Below are positions 49,210-58,443 of a DNA stretch of 64,000 nucleotides, piece by piece. The notes below the pieces were generated by a model. That model saw only the letters and a program-made list of their open reading frames with translations, made no database searches and had not been told where the DNA came from. Every line of letters begins with the position of its first letter. Position 1 is the first letter of the stretch. Position numbers and translations under genes: made by a program. Source of the DNA: Paraburkholderia saeva (lineage in GTDB: Bacteria; Pseudomonadota; Gammaproteobacteria; Burkholderiales; Burkholderiaceae); assembly GCF_907164555.1 (NCBI RefSeq), contig NZ_CAJQZC010000008.1:1-64000 (forward strand). Reading direction: 5' to 3'.

Positions 49210-49983
49210 ATGAAGCGCGTGGTCTTGGTGACGGGTGCCTGCGGCGGAATCGGCAGGGTGTTGTGCAAACGCTTTGTGGAACAGGGCGATACGGTGCTGG
49301 CGCTCGATATCGAGGCGACGGCGCTTGCCGCGCTGGCCACGGAGCTCGGTGCGGCGCAGGTGACGCCGGTCGCGGTCGACATCGGCGACGCCGCAGCGGT
49401 GAACGACGCGGTCGCAAAGGCTGTGGCGGTGCGCGGGCCGGTCGACGTGGTGGTCGCGAACGCGGGCGCGGCCGAAGGCCTGACGCTTGCCAAAACCGAT
49501 GCCGCCAGCTGGCAGCGCGACGTCCATCTGAATCTGAACGGCACGTATCACACGGTCGAAGCAGTGCGCGCATCGATGATCGAGCGCGAAAGCGGCGTGC
49601 TCGTGCTGATCGGCTCGGTGAACGGCATGGCGTCGCTCGGGCATCCGGCGTATAGCGCCGCCAAGGCTGGCCTCATCAGCTACACGAAGGCGCTTGCACT
49701 TGAGCTGGGGCGCCATGGCATTCGCGCGAACATCGTCTGTCCGGGCACGGTCAAGACGCAGGCGTGGCAGGCGCGTGTCGACAAGAACCCGCAGGTTTTC
49801 GAGGCGCTGAAGAAATGGTATCCGCTGCGCGATTTTGCAACGCCTGACGATATCGCCGATGCCGTGCTGTTTCTCGCGTCGCTGGCGGCGCGCGTGATTA
49901 CGGGCGTGGCATTGCCGGTGGACGGCGGCCTGATGGCCGGCAACCGCATGATGGCAGAGGAACTGACGCTGGAGCAGTTCTAG
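49210..49983 (+). CDS. SDR family oxidoreductase of the sugar locus
   Basis: A 257-residue classical SDR: TGACGGIG near residue 9, NAGAAEG, and YSAAK active site with Ser in LIGSVNG. The end ITGVALPVDGGLMAG is standard. It starts the divergent plus-strand unit that continues with the ABC ATPase and RpiR regulator. It is the only catabolic enzyme in the locus, so oxidation of the imported sugar or polyol is its likely first step; that is inferred. Confidence 0.88.
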   Translation: MKRVVLVTGACGGIGRVLCKRFVEQGDTVLALDIEATALAALATELGAAQVTPVAVDIGDAAAVNDAVAKAVAVRGPVDVVVANAGAAEGLTLAKTDAASWQRDVHLNLNGTYHTVEAVRASMIERESGVLVLIGSVNGMASLGHPAYSAAKAGLISYTKALALELGRHGIRANIVCPGTVKTQAWQARVDKNPQVFEALKKWYPLRDFATPDDIADAVLFLASLAARVITGVALPVDGGLMAGNRMMAEELTLEQF

Positions 49984-50077
49984 GCCAAAGCCCGGTTAAA
50001 GGTTGAAGTGGTTTGAACAGTTCGAATGATGAATGTCGCGCGCCACGCGCGGCGCTCTGGATCCTGACGAGGACAGC

Positions 50078-51160
50078 ATGGCAGCAGTGCAACTGAGCGG
50101 CATCTTCAAACGCTACGGCGATACACAGGTCGTGCATGGCGTCGACCTTCATATCGACGATGGCGAATTCGTTGTGCTGGTCGGCCCTTCGGGCTGCGGC
50201 AAGAGCACGCTGATGCGCATGGTGGCCGGTCTCGAGGAGATCAGCGGTGGCGATCTGATGATCGGCGGCACGCGGGCAAACGCGCTTGCGCCGCAGGAGC
50301 GCAACATCTCGATGGTGTTCCAGAGCTACGCGCTTTACCCGCATCTTTCCGTCTACGAGAACATCGCGTTCGGGCCGCGCATCCGCAAGGAGTCGGAGAA
50401 GGACTTCAAGCCGCGCATCGAGAAGGCCGCGAAGATGCTGAACCTTGGCAGCTATCTCGACCGTCTGCCGCGCGCACTTTCAGGCGGCCAGCGTCAACGC
50501 GTGGCAATGGGCCGCGCGGTCGTGCGCGAGCCTTCGCTGTTTCTGTTCGACGAACCGCTTTCGAACCTCGACGCCAAACTGCGCGTGCAGATGCGCACGG
50601 AAATCAAGGCGCTGCATCAGCGTCTGAAGAACACGATCATCTACGTCACGCACGACCAGATCGAAGCAATGACGATGGCCGACCGTATCGTCGTGATGAA
50701 CGCGGGCCGCATCGAGCAGGTCGGCCGTCCGCTCGAACTTTACGATCGTCCGGCGAATCTTTTTGTGGCGAGCTTCCTCGGCTCGCCTTCGATGAATTTC
50801 GCGGAAGGCGAGATCGTGCAGGGCGACCTGGGCTTTGCGCTCGCGCTTTCCGACGGGCACGTGATTCCGCTGCCGGAAGCCGCCAGGGCATACGCCGCGC
50901 CCGGCGCGCGCGTGACGCTCGGCATCCGGCCGGAACACATCGAAACGGACACAACGGCGCACACGGGCGTGGCGATGGAGGTGGAAGTCGTCGAGCCGAC
51001 GGGTGCGGAAACCCATCTGTATGGGCAAATTGGCGGCAGCACATGGTGCGTCACAACGCGTCAGCGCTCGAAGATCGAGCCTGGCCAGCGTATTGCGCTT
51101 GGGTTGCCGGCCGGACATCTGCATCTGTTCGACACGGAGAGTGGTGCCAGGCTTGGCTGA
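50078..51160 (+). CDS. Sugar ABC transporter ATP-binding protein (UgpC/MsmX-type)
   Basis: A 360-residue ABC ATPase: Walker A GPSGCGKST, signature LSGGQRQR, Walker B FLFDEPLSNLDA, H-loop YVTHDQ, and a C-terminal OB/TOBE domain (LGIRPEHIE). Such ATPases often serve several CUT1 importers. ATG at 50078 with GAGG upstream is preferred; the frame is open to 50033. It should energise the permeases at 45681-47443, though it is transcribed divergently from them and together with the SDR and RpiR genes. Confidence 0.92.
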   Translation: MAAVQLSGIFKRYGDTQVVHGVDLHIDDGEFVVLVGPSGCGKSTLMRMVAGLEEISGGDLMIGGTRANALAPQERNISMVFQSYALYPHLSVYENIAFGPRIRKESEKDFKPRIEKAAKMLNLGSYLDRLPRALSGGQRQRVAMGRAVVREPSLFLFDEPLSNLDAKLRVQMRTEIKALHQRLKNTIIYVTHDQIEAMTMADRIVVMNAGRIEQVGRPLELYDRPANLFVASFLGSPSMNFAEGEIVQGDLGFALALSDGHVIPLPEAARAYAAPGARVTLGIRPEHIETDTTAHTGVAMEVEVVEPTGAETHLYGQIGGSTWCVTTRQRSKIEPGQRIALGLPAGHLHLFDTESGARLG

Positions 51161-51230
51161 ATCCGCGTATTGCCGGAGCCGTCGATGCCATGACGGAACG
51201 CGGAGTTTTTAACCCAACAGGAACACACGG

Positions 51231-52100
51231 GTGTCCGCTCCGAACCTGATTCCCCATATCCGTAACGCGCTTGCTTCGCTGCGGCCGGCTGAACGCAAGG
51301 TCGCCGACATGGTACTGAGCGACGTCGATTTCGCGATGCGGGCAAGCATCACGGAACTCGCGCAGCGTGCCGACGTTTCGGAGCCTTCGGTCACGCGCTT
51401 TTGCCGCGCGATCGGCGCGCACGGACTGCGCGACTTCAAGATGCTGCTCGCGCAGAGCGTTGCGGGTGGATTGCCGTACGCGTCGACGGCCGTCGCGCGC
51501 GACGACGATCTGCAAACGCTCTTCGACAAGGTCAGCGAAGCCGCGGTGCAGGGCATCACGCATGCGCGCGACGCGCTGGAACCCTCCGCGGTCGAAGCGG
51601 CGATTTCGGCGATAGCAACGGCACGTCGCGTATATTTCTTTGGCGTGGGCTCCGGCTCAGGCCTCGCGGTGCAGGACGCGGCGTTGCGTTTCCTGCGCCT
51701 CGATATCGCAGCGAGCGCTTTCACCGACGGGCATCTGCAACGCCTTTACGCGGGCTTGATGGAACCGGGCGACGTCGCTTTCGCGATTTCGCATTCGGGG
51801 CGCAGCGTCGAAGTCAACGAAAGCATCCAGATCGCCAAGGAGCGAGGCGCAACGACGATCGGCCTGACGAACGTCGGTTCGCGGCTCGCGTGGCTCGTGG
51901 ACATTCCCTTGTTGCTACGCGTGCCAAGCGCAATCGATCCGAACACGCCGGGCGTCTCGCGCCTCGTGCATCTATGCATCATGGACGCGCTCGCCATCGG
52001 CGTCGCGTTAAGGCTTGGACCGAAGACGCTTGAGAAGATGCGGCACGCCAAAGCAAGGCTGTCTCAGGAAGCTGAGCCTTCTTCCGGCGACACGCCCTGA
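51231..52100 (+). CDS. RpiR family transcriptional regulator
   Basis: A 289-residue RpiR/HexR-type regulator: N-terminal HTH_6 (residues about 1-77; ITELAQRADVSEPSVTRFCRAIG) and C-terminal SIS sugar-phosphate-binding domain (FGVGSGSGLAVQDA; AISHSGRSVEV). Start is GTG at 51231 with AGGA upstream. It follows the ATPase by 70 bp on the same strand and ends 4 bp from the convergent Pot-like operon. It probably controls the sugar locus through the paired sites at 48878 and 49044, with a sugar phosphate as inducer. Confidence 0.9.
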   Translation: MSAPNLIPHIRNALASLRPAERKVADMVLSDVDFAMRASITELAQRADVSEPSVTRFCRAIGAHGLRDFKMLLAQSVAGGLPYASTAVARDDDLQTLFDKVSEAAVQGITHARDALEPSAVEAAISAIATARRVYFFGVGSGSGLAVQDAALRFLRLDIAASAFTDGHLQRLYAGLMEPGDVAFAISHSGRSVEVNESIQIAKERGATTIGLTNVGSRLAWLVDIPLLLRVPSAIDPNTPGVSRLVHLCIMDALAIGVALRLGPKTLEKMRHAKARLSQEAEPSSGDTP

Positions 52101-52104
52101 AGCG

Positions 52105-53022
52105 TTATTCAACCGCAGCCAGCAGGCTCGCTTTCTTGCGCCGGCTCGCGATCATCCGCACGGCAAGAATGCAGAAGATCACCACCGCGAACGACATCAC
52201 CGTCGTGGTCGTGCCGAGCGCGTAGATCACCGGCGTCGTCACCGAGGTCGTCAAACCCTGCAATTCCAGCGGCAACGTGTTCGCGTCGCCGATCGCCTGC
52301 GACGTACGCGCGATTTCATCCCATGACAGCGTAAAGCCGAACATCCCGACGCCAATAACCGATGCACCGATAATCGGCAGCACGACGTACAGAAAACGCT
52401 GCCACGGCGTCGCGCCAAGATCGTGTGCGGCCTCTTCCCAGCTGCTGTTGAAGCGGTTGAACACGGCGAACATCACGAGCAGCCCGAACGGCAACGTCCA
52501 CGTCAGATGTGCGCCCAGCGCCGACGTGTACAGTCCCATCGATGTCGTATAGCCGTCGGCGAAGTTCTGCCAGCCGGCTGCTGTGGCGAACGCCTTCACG
52601 CCCATGTCGAGCAGACGGAACGTGAGGCCGATGCCGAGCGAAACGATGATCGAGGGCATGATCAGGCTTGCGATGCTCATGTAAAACACCGCGCCGTCGC
52701 CGCGAAACCGCCGGCGGAACGCGAGACCCGCCATCAGCGAGAACACCACCGTCAGGATCATCGTGACGAGCGCGAGTTTCATCGAGCGGCCGAACGCGCC
52801 CCAGATGTCGATCTGTCCGACACCCTGGCTCAACTGATGAAACCAGTGCAGCGAAACGCCGCGCATCGGGAACGTCAGACCGCCTTCCGGGCCCTGAAAC
52901 GACAGGATGAAAATCGTGATGGTCGGGCCGTAAAGAAACAGCACAAAAAGTGCGAACAGCGCGGCGAGCCAGTAGAAACTCGCGGGACGCCGGTCGCGTC
53001 GCAGAATTTTTGGCGCGCTCAT
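52105..53022 (-). CDS. ABC transporter permease (PotC-like)
   Basis: A 305-residue inner-membrane permease of the spermidine/putrescine (POPT) class, six helices, with EAA loop EEAAHDLGATPWQRFLYVVLPI. Its ATG directly follows the stop of the PotB-like gene with no gap. Together with the binding protein, ATPase and amidohydrolase it forms a minus-strand operon. Transport of a polyamine-like or cyclic nitrogen compound is likely; the substrate is not identified. Confidence 0.9.
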   Translation of the reverse strand: MSAPKILRRDRRPASFYWLAALFALFVLFLYGPTITIFILSFQGPEGGLTFPMRGVSLHWFHQLSQGVGQIDIWGAFGRSMKLALVTMILTVVFSLMAGLAFRRRFRGDGAVFYMSIASLIMPSIIVSLGIGLTFRLLDMGVKAFATAAGWQNFADGYTTSMGLYTSALGAHLTWTLPFGLLVMFAVFNRFNSSWEEAAHDLGATPWQRFLYVVLPIIGASVIGVGMFGFTLSWDEIARTSQAIGDANTLPLELQGLTTSVTTPVIYALGTTTTVMSFAVVIFCILAVRMIASRRKKASLLAAVE

Positions 53023-53943
53023 TTAAAGCTCCTTGCGGATATCGACGAGACGCGTGAGCGCCCAGATCATCATCAGCACGATGGCGAGCAGCACCATCGC
53101 GTTAGCGGCAGCGGCGGGAAACTGCAGATACGACGTCTGCACCTGAATGATCTTGCCGACCGAAGCGATCTGCTGCCCGCCCATCACGCCGACCGTCAGA
53201 AAATCGCCCATCACGATGGTCACAACAAAGATCGAACCGATGATCACACCGGTTCTGGAGAGCGGCAGCACCACGCGCCAGACGATTTGCCAGCCGCTCG
53301 CACCTGCATCGCGCGCGGCTTCGATCAGCGAGCGGTCAATCCGCATCATCGCGTTGAAAATCGGCACGATCATGAAGAACGTGAACAGATGCACGAACGC
53401 TAGCACGACCGCGAAATCGGAATACAGCAGCCATTCAACCGGGCGGTCGACGAGATGCGCGCCAACGAGCGTGTCATTCACGAGCCCGTTGCGGCCGAGC
53501 AGCGGCATCCACGAGATCATGCGGATCACGTTCGAGGTCCAGAACGGAATCGTGCAGACAAGGAACAGGATGGTCTGCATGCGCACCGTGCGGATATGAA
53601 ACGCGAGAAACCATGCAATCGAGAAGCCGAGCACGAGCGTCACGGCCCATACGATCACGCAGAAACGCAGCGTCGACCAGTACGTCTTGAGCGTCACGCA
53701 CACGTTCGTCAATGAACCGCAACCATCGAAGATCGCCTGATAGTTCTTGAGCGTAAACGCGGGAATGATTTCGTATTCGTTGAAATTCCAGAAGCTCACG
53801 ACCAGTGTCATCACGAGCGGCACGATGAAAAACAGCAGGAAAGCGAGCGTGAGCGGTGCGGCTTGCCACCACGCGGAGCGTCGCTCCTTGCGGCGTTCGC
53901 GCGCGACCGGCGATGCGGCGATAGTGTCGGGAAGCGTGGCCAT
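53023..53943 (-). CDS. ABC transporter permease (PotB-like)
   Basis: A 306-residue POPT-class permease: first helix LTLAFLLFFIVPLVMTLVVSF, EAA loop IEAARDAGASGWQIVWRVVLPL. Start at 53943 is chosen for AAGGA upstream; an upstream in-frame Met at 53997 has no site. Its stop abuts the PotC-like start. A stem-loop at 53973-54001 separates it from the binding-protein gene upstream. Confidence 0.9.
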   Translation of the reverse strand: MATLPDTIAASPVARERRKERRSAWWQAAPLTLAFLLFFIVPLVMTLVVSFWNFNEYEIIPAFTLKNYQAIFDGCGSLTNVCVTLKTYWSTLRFCVIVWAVTLVLGFSIAWFLAFHIRTVRMQTILFLVCTIPFWTSNVIRMISWMPLLGRNGLVNDTLVGAHLVDRPVEWLLYSDFAVVLAFVHLFTFFMIVPIFNAMMRIDRSLIEAARDAGASGWQIVWRVVLPLSRTGVIIGSIFVVTIVMGDFLTVGVMGGQQIASVGKIIQVQTSYLQFPAAAANAMVLLAIVLMMIWALTRLVDIRKEL

Positions 53944-53972
53944 CGCGTTGTCCTTGAATGACTTGAAAAGCG

Positions 53973-54001
53973 AAACACGGCGCGACGTGCGCGCCATGTT
54001 T
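53973..54001 (-). terminator. Stem-loop 3' of the Pot-like binding protein gene
   Basis: AAACA-c-GGCGCG, loop ACGTG, CGCGCC-a-TGTTT: 11 paired bases per arm with one mismatch. It lies 13 bp after the binding-protein stop and is followed on the minus strand by CGCTTTT. Likely a partial terminator or mRNA-protecting element ahead of the permeases. Confidence 0.55.
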
Positions 54002-54014
54002 CATGCACACACCA

Positions 54015-55352
54015 TCAGGCCGCGATGAACTCGTTCCACTTCTGGACCATGTAGATGTTCTCGTCCATCACCGCGTTCCAGCACGCAATCGCACCCATGC
54101 GTGTCTGATAGGAACCGCCGTCGCGCGTCGCGCCCGCCTTTTCGAGCGCCTGTCCGTCCGGCGCCTTGATTTCCTGCGCGGCGGGCTTGCCTTCGATCCA
54201 GTAGTCCCACTCGTACGCCTGCATCTTGGGGCGTGCGGTTTCGAGTACGGCGGAGTAGTAGCCCTGACGCATCAGATAGGCACCCGCCCAGCCGTCGAGG
54301 AACCAGTTGATGAATTCATACGCGGCGTCGCGCTTGCGGCCCTGCAGCGTGCGCGGCAGGCCAAAGCCCGACGCCCATGCGCGATAGCCTTCCTTCAGCG
54401 GCTGGAACGTGCAGGCGACGCCCATCGTGCGCACCTTCGTCACGGCCGGCGACCACATCGACTGGATCACCACTTCGCCCGATGCCATCAGGTTCACGCT
54501 TTCGTTGAAGTCGCGCCAGAACGCGCGGAACTGGCCGGCGCGCTTGGCTTCGATCAGCGCGGCGATCGTGCCGTCGATCTCCTGCTTCGTCATGTTGCCC
54601 TTGTCGCCGTACTTCATCTTGCCGCTCGCTTCGAGCGCCATGGCGGCGTCCATGATGCCGATCGACGGAATGTTCAGGAGTGCCGCCTTGCCCTTGAATT
54701 CCGGATTCAGCAGATCGGCCCAGGTGCTCACCGGACGCTTGATCAGGTCAGGGCGAATGCCGAGCGTGTCGGCGTTGTAGGTGGTCGGGATCAGGGTCAT
54801 CCATTCGGTGGGCGATGCCGAGAACTGTGTCGAATGCTCGCCGGTCAGGAACATGACTTTCTTCGGCGCGGTGCCCTGGTCGCCGATCTTCTTGCCGCCA
54901 ATCTCGCCGCGCGTGAGCACCGGCGTGATCTTGTCCGCGTACTTGATCTTCTTCGCGTCGAGACCGACGAGTGTGCCCGATGGAATCAGCTTTTTTAGCG
55001 AGAAGTATTCGGTGTCGGCGATATCGAACGAATTCGGCTGCGTGATGATGCGCTTCGTGACGTCATCAGTCGTGAGCGGAATGTATTGAAGCTCGATGCC
55101 GGTATCTTCCTTGAATTTCTTCGCGATGTCGGCGCTCTGGTTCACGGCTGTGCCCAGATAGCGCAGCGTGATTTTTTCCTGCGCGTGCACGTAGGGGAAA
55201 CCGGTAATGCCGGCAACCGCGACCGCGCCCTTCAGGAAGGTGCGGCGTGACAGACCGCCAGGCGCGGCGGCTTCAGGTGCCTGCGCTGCTGTCTCAGGGA
55301 CGACCGTAGCGGCGGTTTCCACCCTGGCGTCCGTCGTTTTCTTCTCGCTCAT
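54015..55352 (-). CDS. ABC transporter substrate-binding protein (PotD-like), Tat-exported
   Basis: A 445-residue periplasmic binding protein of the spermidine/putrescine class. The N-terminus carries a twin-arginine signal (SRRTFLKGAVAVAG) after a long Ala/Glu-rich leader of about 33 residues, so it is exported folded by Tat, unusual for an ABC binding protein. Mature motifs: TLRYLGTAVNQ, TGIELQYIPL, AYEFINWFLDGWAGAYLMRQG. AGGAG precedes the ATG. First transporter gene after the ATPase on the minus strand. Confidence 0.9.
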   Translation of the reverse strand: MSEKKTTDARVETAATVVPETAAQAPEAAAPGGLSRRTFLKGAVAVAGITGFPYVHAQEKITLRYLGTAVNQSADIAKKFKEDTGIELQYIPLTTDDVTKRIITQPNSFDIADTEYFSLKKLIPSGTLVGLDAKKIKYADKITPVLTRGEIGGKKIGDQGTAPKKVMFLTGEHSTQFSASPTEWMTLIPTTYNADTLGIRPDLIKRPVSTWADLLNPEFKGKAALLNIPSIGIMDAAMALEASGKMKYGDKGNMTKQEIDGTIAALIEAKRAGQFRAFWRDFNESVNLMASGEVVIQSMWSPAVTKVRTMGVACTFQPLKEGYRAWASGFGLPRTLQGRKRDAAYEFINWFLDGWAGAYLMRQGYYSAVLETARPKMQAYEWDYWIEGKPAAQEIKAPDGQALEKAGATRDGGSYQTRMGAIACWNAVMDENIYMVQKWNEFIAA

Positions 55353-55414
55353 GGCAAAGGCTCCTCGTTGCGTTTATGGTGCTTTTAGAGAGATTCGGAT
55401 CGTTAAAGCGTGCT

Positions 55415-56485
55415 TCAGGCAGCAAGCGCGTGCGCATGTGCCTCACTCCACCAGACAACGACACGCGCACCCACCTGCATGTGCGCGGGATCGTATTCAG
55501 CATCGCCGACGAGCGCGACCAGTTCGCGATCGGTATCGACGGTTGAAAGACTCATGCGCACATGCGTGCCGTGATACTCGGTAGCAGTCACACGACACGG
55601 CACGCCGCCAATGCGGCTCATGCCCTCGCGCCCGTCCTGCACGGGCACGGTGCCATGCGGGGCAACGCGCAACTGGTCCGCGCGCACGGTGATCATCTGC
55701 TGACCTGCTGGAATGACGTTGTGCGCGCCCAGAAAACGCGCGACGAATTCGGTGCGCGGATGATTGAACACTTCATGCGGTGTGCCGGCCTGTTCGATCT
55801 TGCCGCCATTCATCACGACGACGAGATCGGCGAGCGCCAGCGCTTCTTCCTGCGAGTGGGTCACATGAACGAACGTGATGCCAAGATCTTTCTGCCAGCG
55901 CTTGAGCTCGGCACGCATCTGCACGCGCAGGAACGGATCAAGCGCGGAGAGTGGTTCGTCGAGCAGCAGGCAGCGCGGCTGGTTCAGCAGCGCCCGCGCG
56001 AGCGCGACGCGCTGCTGCTGGCCGCCGGACAGCTGCGCCGGCTTGCGATGCGCGTACGCGCCCATCGAAACGAGTTCCAGCAGCGCCTTCGCACGCTGCT
56101 CGCGCTCTTCACGACCGACGCCACGCATGCGCAGGCTGAACGCGACGTTATCGAGTGCCGACAGATGTGGAAACAGCGCGTAGTGCTGAAACACCATCGC
56201 TGTGCCGCGCTCGCTCGGTTCGAGCAGTGTGACGTTGCGCTCACCAATCAGCACGTCGCCGTCGTTGACGGTTTCGTGTCCCGCGATCATCCGCAGCGTG
56301 GTGGTCTTGCCGCAGCCGGACGGCCCGAGCAGACAGCAATAACTGCCGCCTTCGATGAACAGGTCGAGCTTGTCGACAGCCACGCTGTCGCCGTAATGTT
56401 TTGTCACGTGAACGAGTTCGATCTGTGACCGCGCGTGCGGATTCGATGAATACGATGAAGCGGGCGATGAGAGCGGGGCGGGCAC
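55415..56485 (-). CDS. ABC transporter ATP-binding protein (PotA-like)
   Basis: A 356-residue ABC ATPase: Walker A GPSGCGKTT, signature LSGGQQQR, Walker B CLLLDEPLSALDP, H-loop HVTHSQEEAL, then a TOBE domain. The start is GTG at 56485 with AGAGG upstream, which itself overlaps the end of the amidohydrolase coding region (stop at 56487). An N-terminal Ser/Pro-rich segment of about 20 residues precedes the domain. It powers the Pot-like importer. Confidence 0.92.
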   Translation of the reverse strand: MPAPLSSPASSYSSNPHARSQIELVHVTKHYGDSVAVDKLDLFIEGGSYCCLLGPSGCGKTTTLRMIAGHETVNDGDVLIGERNVTLLEPSERGTAMVFQHYALFPHLSALDNVAFSLRMRGVGREEREQRAKALLELVSMGAYAHRKPAQLSGGQQQRVALARALLNQPRCLLLDEPLSALDPFLRVQMRAELKRWQKDLGITFVHVTHSQEEALALADLVVVMNGGKIEQAGTPHEVFNHPRTEFVARFLGAHNVIPAGQQMITVRADQLRVAPHGTVPVQDGREGMSRIGGVPCRVTATEYHGTHVRMSLSTVDTDRELVALVGDAEYDPAHMQVGARVVVWWSEAHAHALAA

Positions 56486-56486
56486 G

Positions 56487-57773
56487 TTAGACCTCTTCTG
56501 TGGAATGGGCGCGATGAATCTCGCAGCAGTGGCGTGTGGTCACGGTGATGCGGCCGCGCTTGATGACCCACGCGCGCGGCGGCATGTCGAGGAGGGCATC
56601 GGCGATCCATTGCGTGTCGAGCACGACGAGATCGGCGAGACGCCCGGGCGCGATGCCATAGTCGTCGCCGATGCCGATCGAGCGCGCCGCGTTGACGGTG
56701 CCCATCGCGAGAATCTGCGCCTGCTGCGAGGGCGTGCCGAACTGCGCGACGTGAGCCAGCAGATTGCCTACGGTGAGTACGTCTGCGTTGCCGAACGGCG
56801 TGAACGCGTTGCGCACATTGTTCGACGAATACGCGACGTTGACGCCGCCTTCCGTAAGCGCGTGCAACGGCGTGAGCCCGCGACGCGGGTTTTCTGTGTC
56901 GCGGCGGCCGCCCAGATACAGGTCAGTCGCGGGCAGCGTGACGATGTGGATGCGCGCCTCGGCGAGCGCTTCGATTACCGGCGCAAGTTGCGCGGGCGGC
57001 AGCGAGCCAAGACTCGTCACGTGTCCCAGCGAAACGCGCCCCTGGTAGCCTGTATCGATCGTTTTGTGCGCGATGTATTGCGTGGCGAAGAAGCGCGCGT
57101 CCGTAGTGTCGTCGGCGAAATCGGCGTGCAGGTCGATGTCCACGTCAAAGCGCTGCGCCAGCGCGAACACCGTGTCGATGTGCGCTTCGGTGTCGGCACG
57201 ATTCACTTCGTTGTACGGGCAACCACCGGCCACGTCGGCGCCGAGACGCAATGCTTCTTCCATCAGTTGCAGCGTGCCCGGTGCCTTGATCAATCCTTCC
57301 TGCGGAAACGCGACGATCTGCAGATCGATCAGGTCGCGATACGACTCGCGCAGTTCGAGCATTGTCTCGACGCCGAGCAGGTGCTGGATCGGATCGACGT
57401 CCGGATGCGTGCGCATCGCGGTCGTTCCGTTGCGCACGGCCATGTCGAGCACGCGCCGCGCACGCTCCAGCATGTCTTTGCGGTTGCGGCGCGCTTTCAG
57501 CTCGCCGGTCACGCGGATCGCCTCTTCGAGGGTGCCTGCCACCGATGGCCGCGCGCGATGCCACATCGCCTTGTCGAGGTGAATGTGCGGCTCGATGAAG
57601 CCGGGCACGACTGCGCGGCCCGCGGCGTTGATTTCGTCGCTGGCGGTGCCGTCCCAGTCGGTGGCAAGCGCCGCGATGCGGCCGGCGTCGATCACGATAT
57701 CGGTGAGGGGCGCATCGTCGTCGATGCGCGCGCGGCGGATCAGCAGGTCGACGTGTCGGGTGGAGAGCGTCAT
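56487..57773 (-). CDS. Amidohydrolase family (cytosine deaminase-like) protein
   Basis: A 428-residue COG0402 amidohydrolase. Metal-site motif FIEPHIHLDKAM, central HADFADD, GHVTSLGSLPP, and a C-terminal segment AYSSNNVRNAFTPFGNAD, where cytosine deaminases usually have Asp as the last metal ligand but here Asn residues stand. It begins the operon that continues with the Pot-like transporter. Likely it hydrolyses a cyclic amide or aminated heterocycle brought in by that transporter. Start at 57773 fits the fold; the site upstream is weak. Confidence 0.85.
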   Translation of the reverse strand: MTLSTRHVDLLIRRARIDDDAPLTDIVIDAGRIAALATDWDGTASDEINAAGRAVVPGFIEPHIHLDKAMWHRARPSVAGTLEEAIRVTGELKARRNRKDMLERARRVLDMAVRNGTTAMRTHPDVDPIQHLLGVETMLELRESYRDLIDLQIVAFPQEGLIKAPGTLQLMEEALRLGADVAGGCPYNEVNRADTEAHIDTVFALAQRFDVDIDLHADFADDTTDARFFATQYIAHKTIDTGYQGRVSLGHVTSLGSLPPAQLAPVIEALAEARIHIVTLPATDLYLGGRRDTENPRRGLTPLHALTEGGVNVAYSSNNVRNAFTPFGNADVLTVGNLLAHVAQFGTPSQQAQILAMGTVNAARSIGIGDDYGIAPGRLADLVVLDTQWIADALLDMPPRAWVIKRGRITVTTRHCCEIHRAHSTEEV

Positions 57774-57962
57774 GGCGTCGTCATCCGTAGCCCGGCGCAA
57801 CGCCTTCGCCGCGCGGATCGGCGCGGCGTACGCGCTGGAGGTTCGTTCGGGTTGTGCATCATGCAAGCCTGAAGGCGGCCCTGGCGCCAGAAATCGGGCG
57901 CGCCTCAATTTTTTCCAATGAGATCCCTAAGCCGCGACAAGCTGGGTGACGCATCGGGCGGC

Positions 57963-58190
57963 TCAAGGAAACGCGACGACAGCGGAGCCTTCGGCACTGT
58001 CGGTGAAGCTCGCGAACACGGCTGCACCCTGTTGCCGCAAGCCATGACGCAGCGCGTACAGCACACGTGCTGCGGTCGAACTGAGGTCAGGCTTGTCGGA
58101 CAGACTGGCCTTGTGCGTGCTCACGGCTTTGCTCCACGCCTCTTCAGGCATGTGATCGAGGACTGCCTTGTTGAGCGCTTCGAGGCGCAT
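57963..58190 (-). CDS. Hypothetical small protein (75 aa)
   Basis: A 75-residue minus-strand ORF with balanced composition (EALNKAVLDHMPEEAWSKAV; ARVLYALRHGLRQQGAAVFA) and a likely helical structure. The ribosome site is weak. It lies between the amidohydrolase and Lrp genes, on the same strand as both. Family not recognised; could be a small regulator or a chance ORF. Confidence 0.45.
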   Translation of the reverse strand: MRLEALNKAVLDHMPEEAWSKAVSTHKASLSDKPDLSSTAARVLYALRHGLRQQGAAVFASFTDSAEGSAVVAFP

Positions 58191-58443
58191 GGGAGAGATC
58201 CGCTCGTCAGGCGTCCGTCGTGGACGCGATGTGAGCGGCGATGCAAGCTTTGTGCCGGTCGGCTACAGCGCTTGCTGGCGTGGGAGTGGGGCGGGGTGGC
58301 AGGCGCGCGGCGTGGTGGAAGGTGCACCATGTTGCTGCATCGCGCGCCAGCGCGGTGCGGTGTAGCGCGGGTTGCGTCGGGGACTTTGACGCACGGCGTT
58401 CAGCAGATCCAGGGGCGCAGGCAGCTCAAGCTGGCGGGAGGCC

